64,000 nt of DNA, taken from positions 15,597-79,596 of the forward strand of contig JALFSI010000033.1 of assembly GCA_022779365.1 (NCBI GenBank), written 5' to 3'. The stretch's first letter is position 1. The number at the start of each line of letters is the position of its first letter. This document shows positions 41,048 to 48,564 of this stretch, piece after piece. This stretch comes from CAG-170 sp022779365 (lineage in GTDB: Bacteria; Bacillota; Clostridia; Oscillospirales; Oscillospiraceae). The translations under genes were made by a program, and so were the position numbers. The notes under the pieces were generated by a model that was given only the letters and a program-made list of their open reading frames with translations, searched no databases and was not told where the DNA came from.

Positions 41048-41078
41048 GCCACTTTTCCGATCACATTCCGACCGACAC

Positions 41079-41108
41079 CGCGGGGGTGGGGCGCGCCCCA
41101 TCCCCGCG
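41079..41108 (+). other. intercistronic hairpin
   Basis: A 14-bp GC-rich stem from CGCGGGGGTGGGGC to GCCCCATCCCCGCG with a two-base gap and one G-T-type mismatch; followed by ATTTATA rather than a clean T-run. It may attenuate the downstream gene. Confidence 0.6.
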
Positions 41109-41137
41109 ATTTATATGAATGAAATAGGAGAAACGCC

Positions 41138-42382
41138 ATGCTGAAAAATGTCAAATGTGCGCGCTGCGTGCGCTGCGGCAAGGAATATGAAGCCGTCCCG
41201 AATCTGACCAACTGCTCCTGCGGCGGCATTCTGGACATCATCTACGATTACGACTACATCAAGGCACACTTCACCAAGGAGACGCTGAAAAACCGCGTGA
41301 ATCCCACCATGTGGCGCTACCGCGAGCTGCTGCCTGTGGAAGAGACGACGCCCGACACGCCGCTGCGCGTGGGCTGGTCGCCGCTGTATGAAGAGCCGCG
41401 CCTTGCCGCGCAGCTCGGCATCAAAAGGCTCTGGGTGAAGGACGACGGCATCAATCCCACCGCCTCCCTCAAGGACCGCGCGTCCGCGATGGCGGTGGCA
41501 AAGGCGCAGGAAGCGGGCGCAAAGATCATCGCCTGCTCCTCGACCGGCAACGCCGCGTCCAGTCTCGCCGGCAACGCCGCTGCCGCCGGTCTCAAGACCT
41601 ACATCTTCGTCCCCGAGCGCGCCCCCAAGGGCAAGGTCGCGCAGCTTATGATCTTTGGCGCAAACGTCATTTCCGTCAAGGGCAATTATGAAGAGACGTT
41701 CAAAATGTCCGCCGAGGCGATCGAAAAATGGGGCTGGTATAACCGCAACGCCGCCATCAACCCGTACCTCTCCGAGGGCAAAAAGACTGTCGCGCTCGAA
41801 ATTGCCGAGCAGCTTGACTGGCAGATGCCCGACTACCTCGCCATCTCCGTGGGCGACGGCTGCACCATTGCGGGCGTGTGGAAGGGTCTGAAGGACCTGT
41901 ACGCCATCGGCTTTATCGACAAGCTCCCGCGCCTCATCTCCGCGCAGTCCACCGGCTGCTACCCCATCAACCGCGCCATCCAGGAAAACAAACCCTGGCA
42001 GCCGATGGAGGAGAACACCATCGCCGATTCCATCTCCGTGGGCGTGCCGCGCAACGCTGATAAGGCGCTCCTGGCGATCCGCGAGTCGAACGGCATCGCC
42101 GTCAACGTCACCGACGAGGAAATTCTTGCGGCGCAGAAGCTGCTGGGCAGAACCTGCGGCGTGTTCGGTGAGCCTGCGGGCGTGACCGGCACGGCAGCGC
42201 TCAAGAAGGCGTGCGAGGAGGGGCTGATCCCGCAGGACGCGACGGTCGTGTCCGTTGTGACCGGCAACGGTCTGAAGGACGTCGCCAACGCGATCAAATC
42301 CGCCGGCGAGCCCATCAACATCAAGCCCGACCTCGACCTCATGGTCGAAGAGTTCGCCAAACGCGGCGTCACGGTCGAGTAA
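41138..42382 (+). CDS. threonine-synthase-like PLP enzyme with N-terminal zinc ribbon
   Basis: A 414-residue enzyme of the threonine synthase group. Residues 7-30 form a zinc ribbon (CARCVRCGKEY, then NCSCGG). The PLP Lys112 lies in INPTASLKDRAS, where threonine synthases normally read NPTGSFKDRG; SSTGNAASSLAGNAAAAG and the late VTGNGLKDV bind the cofactor phosphate. The altered active-site peptide and the setting, with no hom or thrB nearby but next to a second PLP enzyme and ygeW/ygeY, make a catabolic or beta-replacement role at least as likely as threonine synthesis. It is well expressed by codon use and ends in its own terminator. Confidence 0.82.
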   Translation: MLKNVKCARCVRCGKEYEAVPNLTNCSCGGILDIIYDYDYIKAHFTKETLKNRVNPTMWRYRELLPVEETTPDTPLRVGWSPLYEEPRLAAQLGIKRLWVKDDGINPTASLKDRASAMAVAKAQEAGAKIIACSSTGNAASSLAGNAAAAGLKTYIFVPERAPKGKVAQLMIFGANVISVKGNYEETFKMSAEAIEKWGWYNRNAAINPYLSEGKKTVALEIAEQLDWQMPDYLAISVGDGCTIAGVWKGLKDLYAIGFIDKLPRLISAQSTGCYPINRAIQENKPWQPMEENTIADSISVGVPRNADKALLAIRESNGIAVNVTDEEILAAQKLLGRTCGVFGEPAGVTGTAALKKACEEGLIPQDATVVSVVTGNGLKDVANAIKSAGEPINIKPDLDLMVEEFAKRGVTVE

Positions 42383-42396
42383 GGGAAATAGAGTAC

Positions 42397-42426
42397 CGGG
42401 AGAGGCAAACGCCTCTCCCGATTTTT
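42397..42426 (+). terminator. terminator after the threonine-synthase-like gene
   Basis: A perfect 10-bp stem CGGGAGAGGC / GCCTCTCCCG with loop AAAC, then ATTTTT. Confidence 0.93.
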
Positions 42427-42428
42427 AG

Positions 42429-42458
42429 TTGGCAATTCTATCTGGAATGTGCTATGAT
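42429..42458 (+). promoter_or_regulatory. sigma-A promoter abutting a start codon
   Basis: TTGGCA, 18 bases, TATGAT. The -10 box ends six bases before the ATG at 42465, so transcription would begin at or beside the start codon. Confidence 0.7.
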
Positions 42459-42464
42459 AATCCC

Positions 42465-43874
42465 ATGAACAGAAAAGTATCGTACTATGCCAGCCGGAAG
42501 AGCGTTCTGGTTTGGCTTGCAGTGGCAGCTTTGGCGGGCTCGGCAGTGCTCCGCATCGCATATTCCTGCGGGAAAGGCGCAGATGCAGCGACGGTGTGGC
42601 TACAAATCGTTCTGCCGGTTTTCGCGTGCCTGAGCTACGCGCTGACGTTGGCGTTCCATGCGGAACGCCGCTTATATCGCACGACCGTCCCGGTCGTGCT
42701 GCTGGCAGTGTATTTCTGCGCGCGCATCGCGTCGATGGGCGTCGGCACGCGCTATATGCTGCTGTGCTGGATCGCCTATGCGGCGTTTGCAGCCGTATAC
42801 GGCTTTGTCATCTCCGGCTACTCGCGCCACGCGTGGTTTCTCGTGCTGATGCACGCGGCGGCGCTGGGCGTGGCGCTGTATGACTGCCGCGCGCAGCTCG
42901 GCACATCGTTTGCTGCCGTCCTGCCGGTGCTGCCGGACATCCTGCTGCTGCTGGCGGGGCTTTTGACCATGGTCAGCACAAAAATATACCTCGACAATGC
43001 CTATCACCCCACCTGGGGCGACCGCCCGGATGGGCGGCGGCTGCGCACGCTCGACCCCGTGCAGGTCGTGGCGAACTACATCATGCCGAACCGCGTGCCC
43101 GCCTCCAACTTCGTGCGCGACACCGTCGAGATCTCGAACATGGAAAAGTACATCCGCGAAAAGCGCCGCCAGGGGCTGACGAGCTTTGGCATCACGCATG
43201 TGTTCCTCGCCGCCTATGTGCGCTGCGTGGCAAAATATCCGGCGGTCAACCGCTTTTTGTCGGGACAGCAGGTCTACACGCGCGACGGCGACATCCAGTT
43301 CTGCATGATGATCAAGGAGGAGATGACCACCGAAGCGCCCGAGAGCGCGCTGAAGCTGCATCTGCACCCCGGCGACACCGCCGAGGATGTGTACCGCAAG
43401 ATGAACGAGGAGGTCGCGCGCATCAAGGGCGCGAAGGACGCCAGCGAGTTCGACAAGACCGCCAAGCTCCTCTCGCTCATCCCGGGCGTGGTGTTCAAGT
43501 TCGTGGTGTGGCTGCTCAAGACGATGGATTATTTCGGGCTTCTGCCGGAATACCTGCTGGAGGTCAGCCCGTTTCACGGCTCGATGTTCTTTACCTCCAT
43601 GGGCTCGCTCGGCATCCAGCCGGTGGTGCACCACCTGTATGACTTCGGCAATTTGCCGGTTTTTTGCGCGTTCGGCTGCAAATACCGCCGCAATGAGATC
43701 GAAGCGGACGGCACGGTCGTGCAGAAAAAGTACATAGACTATACCGTCAACACCGACGAACGCATCTGCGACGGCTTCTATTTTGCCACGGTGCTCAAGT
43801 ATCTGAAACGCCTGCTGGCGCACCCGGAGCGGCTGGACGAGCCGGTCGGGGAGATCGTGCGGGATATTGACTAA
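42465..43874 (+). CDS. membrane-anchored acyltransferase-like protein (E2/CAT fold)
   Basis: A 469-residue two-part protein. Residues 1-175 hold five or six hydrophobic segments (VLVWLAVAALAGSAVLRIAY through LPDILLLLAGLLTMVS). Residues about 195-460 resemble the 2-oxoacid dehydrogenase E2 / chloramphenicol acetyltransferase catalytic fold: VEISNMEKYIREKRRQGLTS, FGITHVFLAAYVRCVAKYPA, VNRFLSGQQVY, and DERICDGFYFATVLKYLK at 431-448. In active E2 enzymes this last motif is DHRxxDG with catalytic His; here Glu432 takes its place, so classic acyl transfer is doubtful. The ATG at 42465 has no ribosome site and sits at the likely transcription start, suggesting a leaderless message; an in-frame upstream start at 42429 would lie inside the promoter. 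Confidence 0.75.
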   Translation: MNRKVSYYASRKSVLVWLAVAALAGSAVLRIAYSCGKGADAATVWLQIVLPVFACLSYALTLAFHAERRLYRTTVPVVLLAVYFCARIASMGVGTRYMLLCWIAYAAFAAVYGFVISGYSRHAWFLVLMHAAALGVALYDCRAQLGTSFAAVLPVLPDILLLLAGLLTMVSTKIYLDNAYHPTWGDRPDGRRLRTLDPVQVVANYIMPNRVPASNFVRDTVEISNMEKYIREKRRQGLTSFGITHVFLAAYVRCVAKYPAVNRFLSGQQVYTRDGDIQFCMMIKEEMTTEAPESALKLHLHPGDTAEDVYRKMNEEVARIKGAKDASEFDKTAKLLSLIPGVVFKFVVWLLKTMDYFGLLPEYLLEVSPFHGSMFFTSMGSLGIQPVVHHLYDFGNLPVFCAFGCKYRRNEIEADGTVVQKKYIDYTVNTDERICDGFYFATVLKYLKRLLAHPERLDEPVGEIVRDID

Positions 43875-43902
43875 CTGCCCATTTTGTGAAAAATGACGGG
43901 AA

Positions 43903-43937
43903 AGCGCCGGAAAAAAACTCTTTCCGGCGCTTTTTTT
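43903..43937 (+). terminator. terminator before gapA
   Basis: An 11-bp perfect stem AGCGCCGGAAA / TTTCCGGCGCT with a seven-base loop and T-run. Confidence 0.93.
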
Positions 43938-43950
43938 GTGATTTTAACTC

Positions 43951-43979
43951 TGGACAGCGCGGGTATAATACAGTATAAT
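43951..43979 (+). promoter_or_regulatory. sigma-A promoter for gapA
   Basis: TGGACA, 17 bases, TATAAT. A second TATAAT at 43964-43969 overlaps the spacer and could serve an alternative start. Confidence 0.78.
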
Positions 43980-44068
43980 CTAGCCGAAAAAGTATGAAAA
44001 GTACTTAAATACCGCCGACAAAGGGGTGCGAAAGCCGCAGCCGGCGGAAACTGAAGGAGGAAATTCTC

Positions 44069-45100
44069 ATGTCTGTGAAAGTAGCGATCAATGGTTTTGG
44101 ACGCATCGGCCGTCTGGCGTTCCGTCAGATGTTCGGCGCGGAGGGCTACGACGTTGTTGCCATCAACGATCTGACCTCCGCGAAGATGCTGGCGCATCTG
44201 CTGAAGTACGACTCCACGCAGGGCAACTATGTTGCGCAGGGTCATACCGTCGATTTCCATGAGGGCGAAGGCGAAGACAACTACATCGTTGTCGATGGCA
44301 AGAAGATCGTCATCTACAAGATGCCGAACGCTGCCGAGCTGCCCTGGGGCAAGCTGGGTGTTGACGTCGTGCTGGAGTGCACCGGCTTCTATACCAGCAA
44401 GGCAAAGGCGCAGGCGCACATCGACGCCGGCGCTCGCAAGGTCGTCATCTCCGCGCCTGCCGGCAACGACCTGCCCACCATCGTTTATAACGTCAACCAC
44501 AAGACCCTGACGAAGGATGACAAGATCATCTCCGCCGCGTCCTGCACCACCAACTGCCTCGCTCCGATGGCGAAGGCTCTGAACGACCTGGCTCCCATTG
44601 AGTCCGGCATTATGTGCACCATCCACGCCTACACCGGCGACCAGATGCCGCTCGACGGCCCGCAGCGCAAGGGCGACCTGCGCCGCTCCCGTGCTGCCGC
44701 TGTGAACATCGTTCCGAACTCCACCGGCGCTGCCAAGGCGATCGGTCTGGTTATCCCGGAGCTCAACGGCAAGCTCATCGGCGCTGCGCAGCGTGTTCCC
44801 ACCCCCACAGGCTCTACCACCATCCTGAACGCGGTCGTGAAGGGTGCTGTCACGGTCGATCAGGTCAACGCGCAGATGAAGGCGGAAGCCACCGAGTCCT
44901 TCGGCTACAACACCGACGAGATCGTCTCCTCCGACATCATCGGTATGCGCTTCGGCTCTCTGTTTGACGCCACGCAGACCATGGTCCTGCCGCTGCCGAA
45001 CGGCGACACGCAGGTCCAGGTCGTCTCCTGGTACGACAACGAGAACTCCTACACCTCCCAGATGGTCCGCACCATCAAGTACTTCTCCGAGCTGGGCTAA
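44069..45100 (+). CDS. gapA: glyceraldehyde-3-phosphate dehydrogenase
   Basis: A 343-residue glycolytic dehydrogenase. The N-terminal NAD-binding motif VAINGFGRIGRLAFRQMF, the catalytic Cys in SAASCTTNCLAPMAK (near residue 155) and the closing WYDNENSYTSQMVRTIKYFSEL are canonical. AAGGAGG lies upstream of the ATG. It stands alone between its own promoter and terminator, directly upstream of the glycogen operon, without pgk or tpi. Confidence 0.97.
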   Translation: MSVKVAINGFGRIGRLAFRQMFGAEGYDVVAINDLTSAKMLAHLLKYDSTQGNYVAQGHTVDFHEGEGEDNYIVVDGKKIVIYKMPNAAELPWGKLGVDVVLECTGFYTSKAKAQAHIDAGARKVVISAPAGNDLPTIVYNVNHKTLTKDDKIISAASCTTNCLAPMAKALNDLAPIESGIMCTIHAYTGDQMPLDGPQRKGDLRRSRAAAVNIVPNSTGAAKAIGLVIPELNGKLIGAAQRVPTPTGSTTILNAVVKGAVTVDQVNAQMKAEATESFGYNTDEIVSSDIIGMRFGSLFDATQTMVLPLPNGDTQVQVVSWYDNENSYTSQMVRTIKYFSELG

Positions 45101-45129
45101 GCCCCTTCGGAAAATACAAAACGATTCGC

Positions 45130-45161
45130 GCGCCCCGAACCTCGGTTCGGGGCGCTTTTTT
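45130..45161 (+). terminator. terminator of gapA
   Basis: A perfect 11-bp stem GCGCCCCGAAC / GTTCGGGGCGC with loop CTCG and TTTTTT. Confidence 0.95.
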
Positions 45162-45205
45162 GCGCCGCAGCGCTAAAATCCGCCGCCCGATTTTACAGGA
45201 AACGC

Positions 45206-45234
45206 TTGTGTATTTGACAAAATCACGGTATAAT
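45206..45234 (+). promoter_or_regulatory. sigma-A promoter of the glycogen operon
   Basis: TTGTGT, 17 bases, TATAAT. Transcription should start near 45241, giving a leader of about 180 bases that consists mainly of the hairpin array at 45243-45389. A TTGACA hexamer at 45214-45219 is too close to the -10 box to be its partner. Confidence 0.72.
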
Positions 45235-45242
45235 GAAAGCGA

Positions 45243-45389
45243 CTAATACTGTTTTCTGATTAAATTCTTTAATCAGAAAGGTTTCGCCTTTGGCGTAACC
45301 AATTTCGTGATTTTGAAAAAATCACGAAATCTCGTCTCATAGTGATCTTCATATGAAAAACTTCAATTCTATGAATTAAAGTTTTTCAT
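45243..45389 (+). repeat. hairpin array, family C, copy 1, in the glg leader
   Basis: Four hairpins in a row, each with a three-base loop. H1: 12-bp stem TTTCTGATTAAA / TTTAATCAGAAA, loop TTC. H2: GGTTTCGCC / GGCGTAACC, loop TTT. H3: perfect 13-bp ATTTCGTGATTTT / AAAATCACGAAAT, loop GAA. Then CGTCTCAT (45333-45340) and H4: 11-bp ATGAAAAACTT / AAGTTTTTCAT with an inner AATTC/GAATT, loop TAT. It begins with CTAATACTG. The same order of motifs recurs at 63860-63999 with different arms. It ends 33 bases before the glgB start, so folding could affect translation or transcription of the operon. I do not recognise it as a riboswitch. Confidence 0.85.
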
Positions 45390-45421
45390 TGAATATCAGT
45401 ATAAACACAGGGGGAAGACGG

Positions 45422-47308
45422 ATGGAACACGGACTGGTACAATTCCTCAAGGCATTCGGCACGGACGGCTGCGATCATGCGCATGCGTATCTGGGCTGCC
45501 ATTTTGCGCGGCGTGATGAAACCGACGGCTATCTGTTCCGCGTGTGGGCGCCCTGCGCCGTGGCGGTCAGTGTCGTCGGTGATTTTAATTTCTGGAATGT
45601 GGACGATCTGCCCATGCAGCCCATCGGCGGCGGCGTGTGGGAGACGTTCTCGGCGTATGCAAAGCCGGGCGGGGCATATAAATTCTGCGTGCGCGGCGCG
45701 GATGGGCGCACGGTGTATAAGACCGACCCCTATGCCCGCCGCTGCTGTGCGCTGCCGGATACGTCCGGCATGATCGAGCCGCCGGCAAGGCATATCTGGC
45801 ACGACGGGCTGTATCGCGCACGCAAAAAGCGGCAGAACGCGCTCCAGCGCCCGATGAACATCTATGAGGTGCACGCCGGGTCGTGGAAGCGGCATGAGGA
45901 CGGCGGCTACTATACCTTTGACGACCTCGCGCGGGAGCTTATCCCGTATGTAAAGGGCATGGGCTACACGCACATCGAGCTGATGCCCGTGATGGAATTT
46001 CCGTATGAGCCGTCGTGGGGCTATCAGGTGACGGGCTATTTTGCCCCCACGCACCGCTACGGCAGCCCTGAGCAACTCCGAAATTTTGTGGACGCCTGCC
46101 ATCAGGCAAACATCGGCGTGATCCTGGACTGGGTGCCGGCGCATTTCCCGAAGGACGAAAACGGGCTTTTTGAGTTTGACGGGAGCTGCTGCTACGAGCT
46201 CTCCGACCCGCAGATGCGGGAGCATCCCGAATGGGGCACCCGTATCTTTGACTACGCAAAGCCGGAGGTGCGGTCGTTCCTCATCTCCAACGCCGTATAC
46301 TGGCTGGAGGAGTTCCATGCCGACGGGCTGCGGGTGGACGCGGTCGCGTCTATGCTGTACCTCGACTATAACCGCCGGGAGTACAAGCCCAATAAATTTG
46401 GCGGCAAGGAAAATCTGGACGCCATTGACTTTCTGCGCAAGCTCAACGCGGCGGCGTTCCGGGCAGATCCCGCGGCGCTCATGATCGCGGAGGAGTCCAC
46501 CGCCTTTCCGCTCATCACCAAGCCCGATTATGACGGCGGGTTGGGCTTCCTGTTTAAGTGGAACATGGGCTGGATGAATGATATGCTGCACTATATGGCG
46601 CTCGACCCGCTGTGGCGCAAGGGCAGCCACAACGCGCTGACGTTCTCCATGACCTACGCCTATTCCGAAAACTTCATCCTGCCGCTCAGCCACGACGAGG
46701 TCGTACACGGCAAGCGCTCGCTCATTGAAAAAATGCCGGGCGATTATGACAGCAAGTTTGCCAACCTGCGTGTATTCTATGGCTATCAGATGACGCACCC
46801 CGGCAAAAAGCTCAATTTTATGGGCAACGAGTTCGCACAGTTCATCGAGTGGAACTACAAGCAGGGGCTCGACTGGCTGCTGCTGGGCTATGACCGCCAC
46901 CGGCAGATGCAGGACTTTGTACGCACACTCAACCACCTGTATCTGGACGCGCCCGCGCTGTGGGAGAATGACAGCGACTGGGGCGGCTTCCAGTGGATCG
47001 CGCCGGACGACTGCGACAACAGCGTCATCTCCTTCCGCCGCATCAGCCGCAAGGGGCAGGAGCTGCTGGTGATCTGCAATTTCTGCCCGGTGCTGCGCGA
47101 GGGCTACCGGCTGGGCGTGCCGAAGGCGGGCTGGTATGTGCCCGTTCTGAACTCCGACGACGAGCGATTTGGCGGCGCGGGCACGGAGCTTTTGCCGCTG
47201 CACGCGGAAAAGCTCCCGTCGCACGGGCAGGCGCACAGCGCCGCGTTCCGCGTGCCGCCCCTGAGTGTGAGCATTTACCGCTATCAGCGGACCGACCCCC
47301 GCAAATGA
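45422..47308 (+). CDS. glgB: 1,4-alpha-glucan branching enzyme
   Basis: A 628-residue GH13 enzyme that forms alpha-1,6 branches in glycogen. An N-terminal CBM48-type region (YLFRVWAPCAVAVSVVGDFN near 38) leads to the catalytic barrel: YEVHAGSWKRHEDGGYYTF near 145, GLRVDAVASMLYLDYNR with the nucleophile Asp near 305, LMIAEESTAFP with the acid Glu near 355, and LPLSHDEVVHGK near 420. I chose the ATG at 45422, which has AGGGGGA upstream; an earlier in-frame start at 45389 lies in the last hairpin of the leader. First gene of the glgB-C-D-A-P-GH13 operon. Confidence 0.96.
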   Translation: MEHGLVQFLKAFGTDGCDHAHAYLGCHFARRDETDGYLFRVWAPCAVAVSVVGDFNFWNVDDLPMQPIGGGVWETFSAYAKPGGAYKFCVRGADGRTVYKTDPYARRCCALPDTSGMIEPPARHIWHDGLYRARKKRQNALQRPMNIYEVHAGSWKRHEDGGYYTFDDLARELIPYVKGMGYTHIELMPVMEFPYEPSWGYQVTGYFAPTHRYGSPEQLRNFVDACHQANIGVILDWVPAHFPKDENGLFEFDGSCCYELSDPQMREHPEWGTRIFDYAKPEVRSFLISNAVYWLEEFHADGLRVDAVASMLYLDYNRREYKPNKFGGKENLDAIDFLRKLNAAAFRADPAALMIAEESTAFPLITKPDYDGGLGFLFKWNMGWMNDMLHYMALDPLWRKGSHNALTFSMTYAYSENFILPLSHDEVVHGKRSLIEKMPGDYDSKFANLRVFYGYQMTHPGKKLNFMGNEFAQFIEWNYKQGLDWLLLGYDRHRQMQDFVRTLNHLYLDAPALWENDSDWGGFQWIAPDDCDNSVISFRRISRKGQELLVICNFCPVLREGYRLGVPKAGWYVPVLNSDDERFGGAGTELLPLHAEKLPSHGQAHSAAFRVPPLSVSIYRYQRTDPRK

Positions 47309-47359
47309 ACCCGGCAAGTTTTACGCAAAGACCGAGAGAACTGACAGGAGGAACTGACC

Positions 47360-48544
47360 ATGCATTTTCAAAAGAAACGCTGTGTAGCCATGCTTTTGGC
47401 AGGCGGACAGGGCAGCCGCCTGATGGTACTGACCGAAAACACGGCGAAGCCCGCCGTGCCGTTCGGCGGCAAGTACCGCATCATTGATTTTCCGCTTTCA
47501 AACTGCGTCAACTCCAAGATCGACACCGTCGGCATTCTCACCCAGTATGAGCCCTTGGAGCTGAACGAGTACATCGGCAACGGTCAGCCGTGGGACCTGA
47601 ACTCCTCGCACGGCGGCGTGCAGGTGCTCCCGCCCTACGCCAAAAACAAAAACTCCGAATGGTATAAGGGCACGGCGAACGCCATCTATCAGAACATCCC
47701 ATTCATTGACCGCTACAACCCCGATAACGTCCTCATCCTCTCCGGCGACCATATTTACAAAATGGACTACGCCAAGATGATCCGCTATCACGACCAGAAC
47801 GGCTCGGACTGCACCATCGCCGTGCGCGAGGTGCCGCTGGCGGACGCGCCGCGCTTCGGCATCATGAATACGCGCGAGGACGGCAGCATCTACGAATTTG
47901 AAGAAAAGCCCAAGCAGCCGAAATCCACCAACGCCTCCATGGGCATTTATGTGTTCAAGTGGAGCGTGCTGAAAAAATATCTGGAAATGGACGAGGCTGA
48001 CCCCAAGAGCGAAAACGACTTCGGCAAAAACGTCATCCCCGCCATCCTCAAGGACGGCTACCGCCTGATGGCGTACCGCTTTGAGGGCTATTGGAAGGAT
48101 GTCGGCACGATCGACAGCCTGTGGCAGGCGAACATGGACCTGCTCGGCGACAAGCCCGCGTTTGATATTTCCGACGTGAGCGACGGGCGCATCCGTGCCA
48201 GAAACACCGCCATGCCGTCGAGCTACCTCGCCCCCACCGCTGAGGTGAAGGACAGCTTTGTGGCAGAGGGCTGCGAGGTATTCGGCAGCCTCCGGCACTC
48301 TGTGCTGTCCACGGGCTGCGCCGTCGGCAAGGGTGCGGAGATCATCGACAGCGTCATCATGCCGAACGTTGTGGTGGAAAACGGCGCGTCTATCCGCAAC
48401 GCCATCATCGCCGAGGGCTGCTGCATCAAGGCGGGCGCGCGCGTCGGCGGCAGCGGCACGGGCGCGGCACGGAAGATCACCGTTATCGGCAAGGAACAGA
48501 CCGTGCTGGAGGGCGCGGTGGTCGAAGCCGGCACGATCCGATAA
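47360..48544 (+). CDS. glgC: glucose-1-phosphate adenylyltransferase (catalytic subunit)
   Basis: A 394-residue ADP-glucose pyrophosphorylase. The N-terminal MLLAGGQGSRL and KPAVPFGGKYRIIDFPLSN motifs bind ATP and glucose-1-phosphate, VLILSGDHIYKMDY holds the metal Asp, and the C-terminal left-handed beta-helix starts near residue 290. It makes ADP-glucose, the committed step of glycogen synthesis. GACAGGAGG precedes the ATG. It is followed by the paralogous subunit gene glgD 20 bases later; in Firmicutes the GlgC-GlgD pair is the active, regulated form. Confidence 0.97.
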   Translation: MHFQKKRCVAMLLAGGQGSRLMVLTENTAKPAVPFGGKYRIIDFPLSNCVNSKIDTVGILTQYEPLELNEYIGNGQPWDLNSSHGGVQVLPPYAKNKNSEWYKGTANAIYQNIPFIDRYNPDNVLILSGDHIYKMDYAKMIRYHDQNGSDCTIAVREVPLADAPRFGIMNTREDGSIYEFEEKPKQPKSTNASMGIYVFKWSVLKKYLEMDEADPKSENDFGKNVIPAILKDGYRLMAYRFEGYWKDVGTIDSLWQANMDLLGDKPAFDISDVSDGRIRARNTAMPSSYLAPTAEVKDSFVAEGCEVFGSLRHSVLSTGCAVGKGAEIIDSVIMPNVVVENGASIRNAIIAEGCCIKAGARVGGSGTGAARKITVIGKEQTVLEGAVVEAGTIR

Positions 48545-48564
48545 AGAAAGGGAGGGAACACAAT

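Noticed and set aside
39536..41101. 521-codon minus-strand open frame opposite the PLP enzyme
   Set aside because: The plus-strand frame has PLP-enzyme motifs, a ribosome site and coupling to the regulator gene; the minus frame has none of these.
45243..45389. Known riboswitch or T-box in the glg leader
   Set aside because: No conserved T-box, glmS or other riboswitch core is recognisable, and no terminator/antiterminator pair can be drawn.
45386..47317. 643-codon minus-strand open frame opposite glgB
   Set aside because: glgB has all GH13 catalytic motifs. The antisense frame is His/Arg/Val-rich as expected for a shadow of a high-GC gene.
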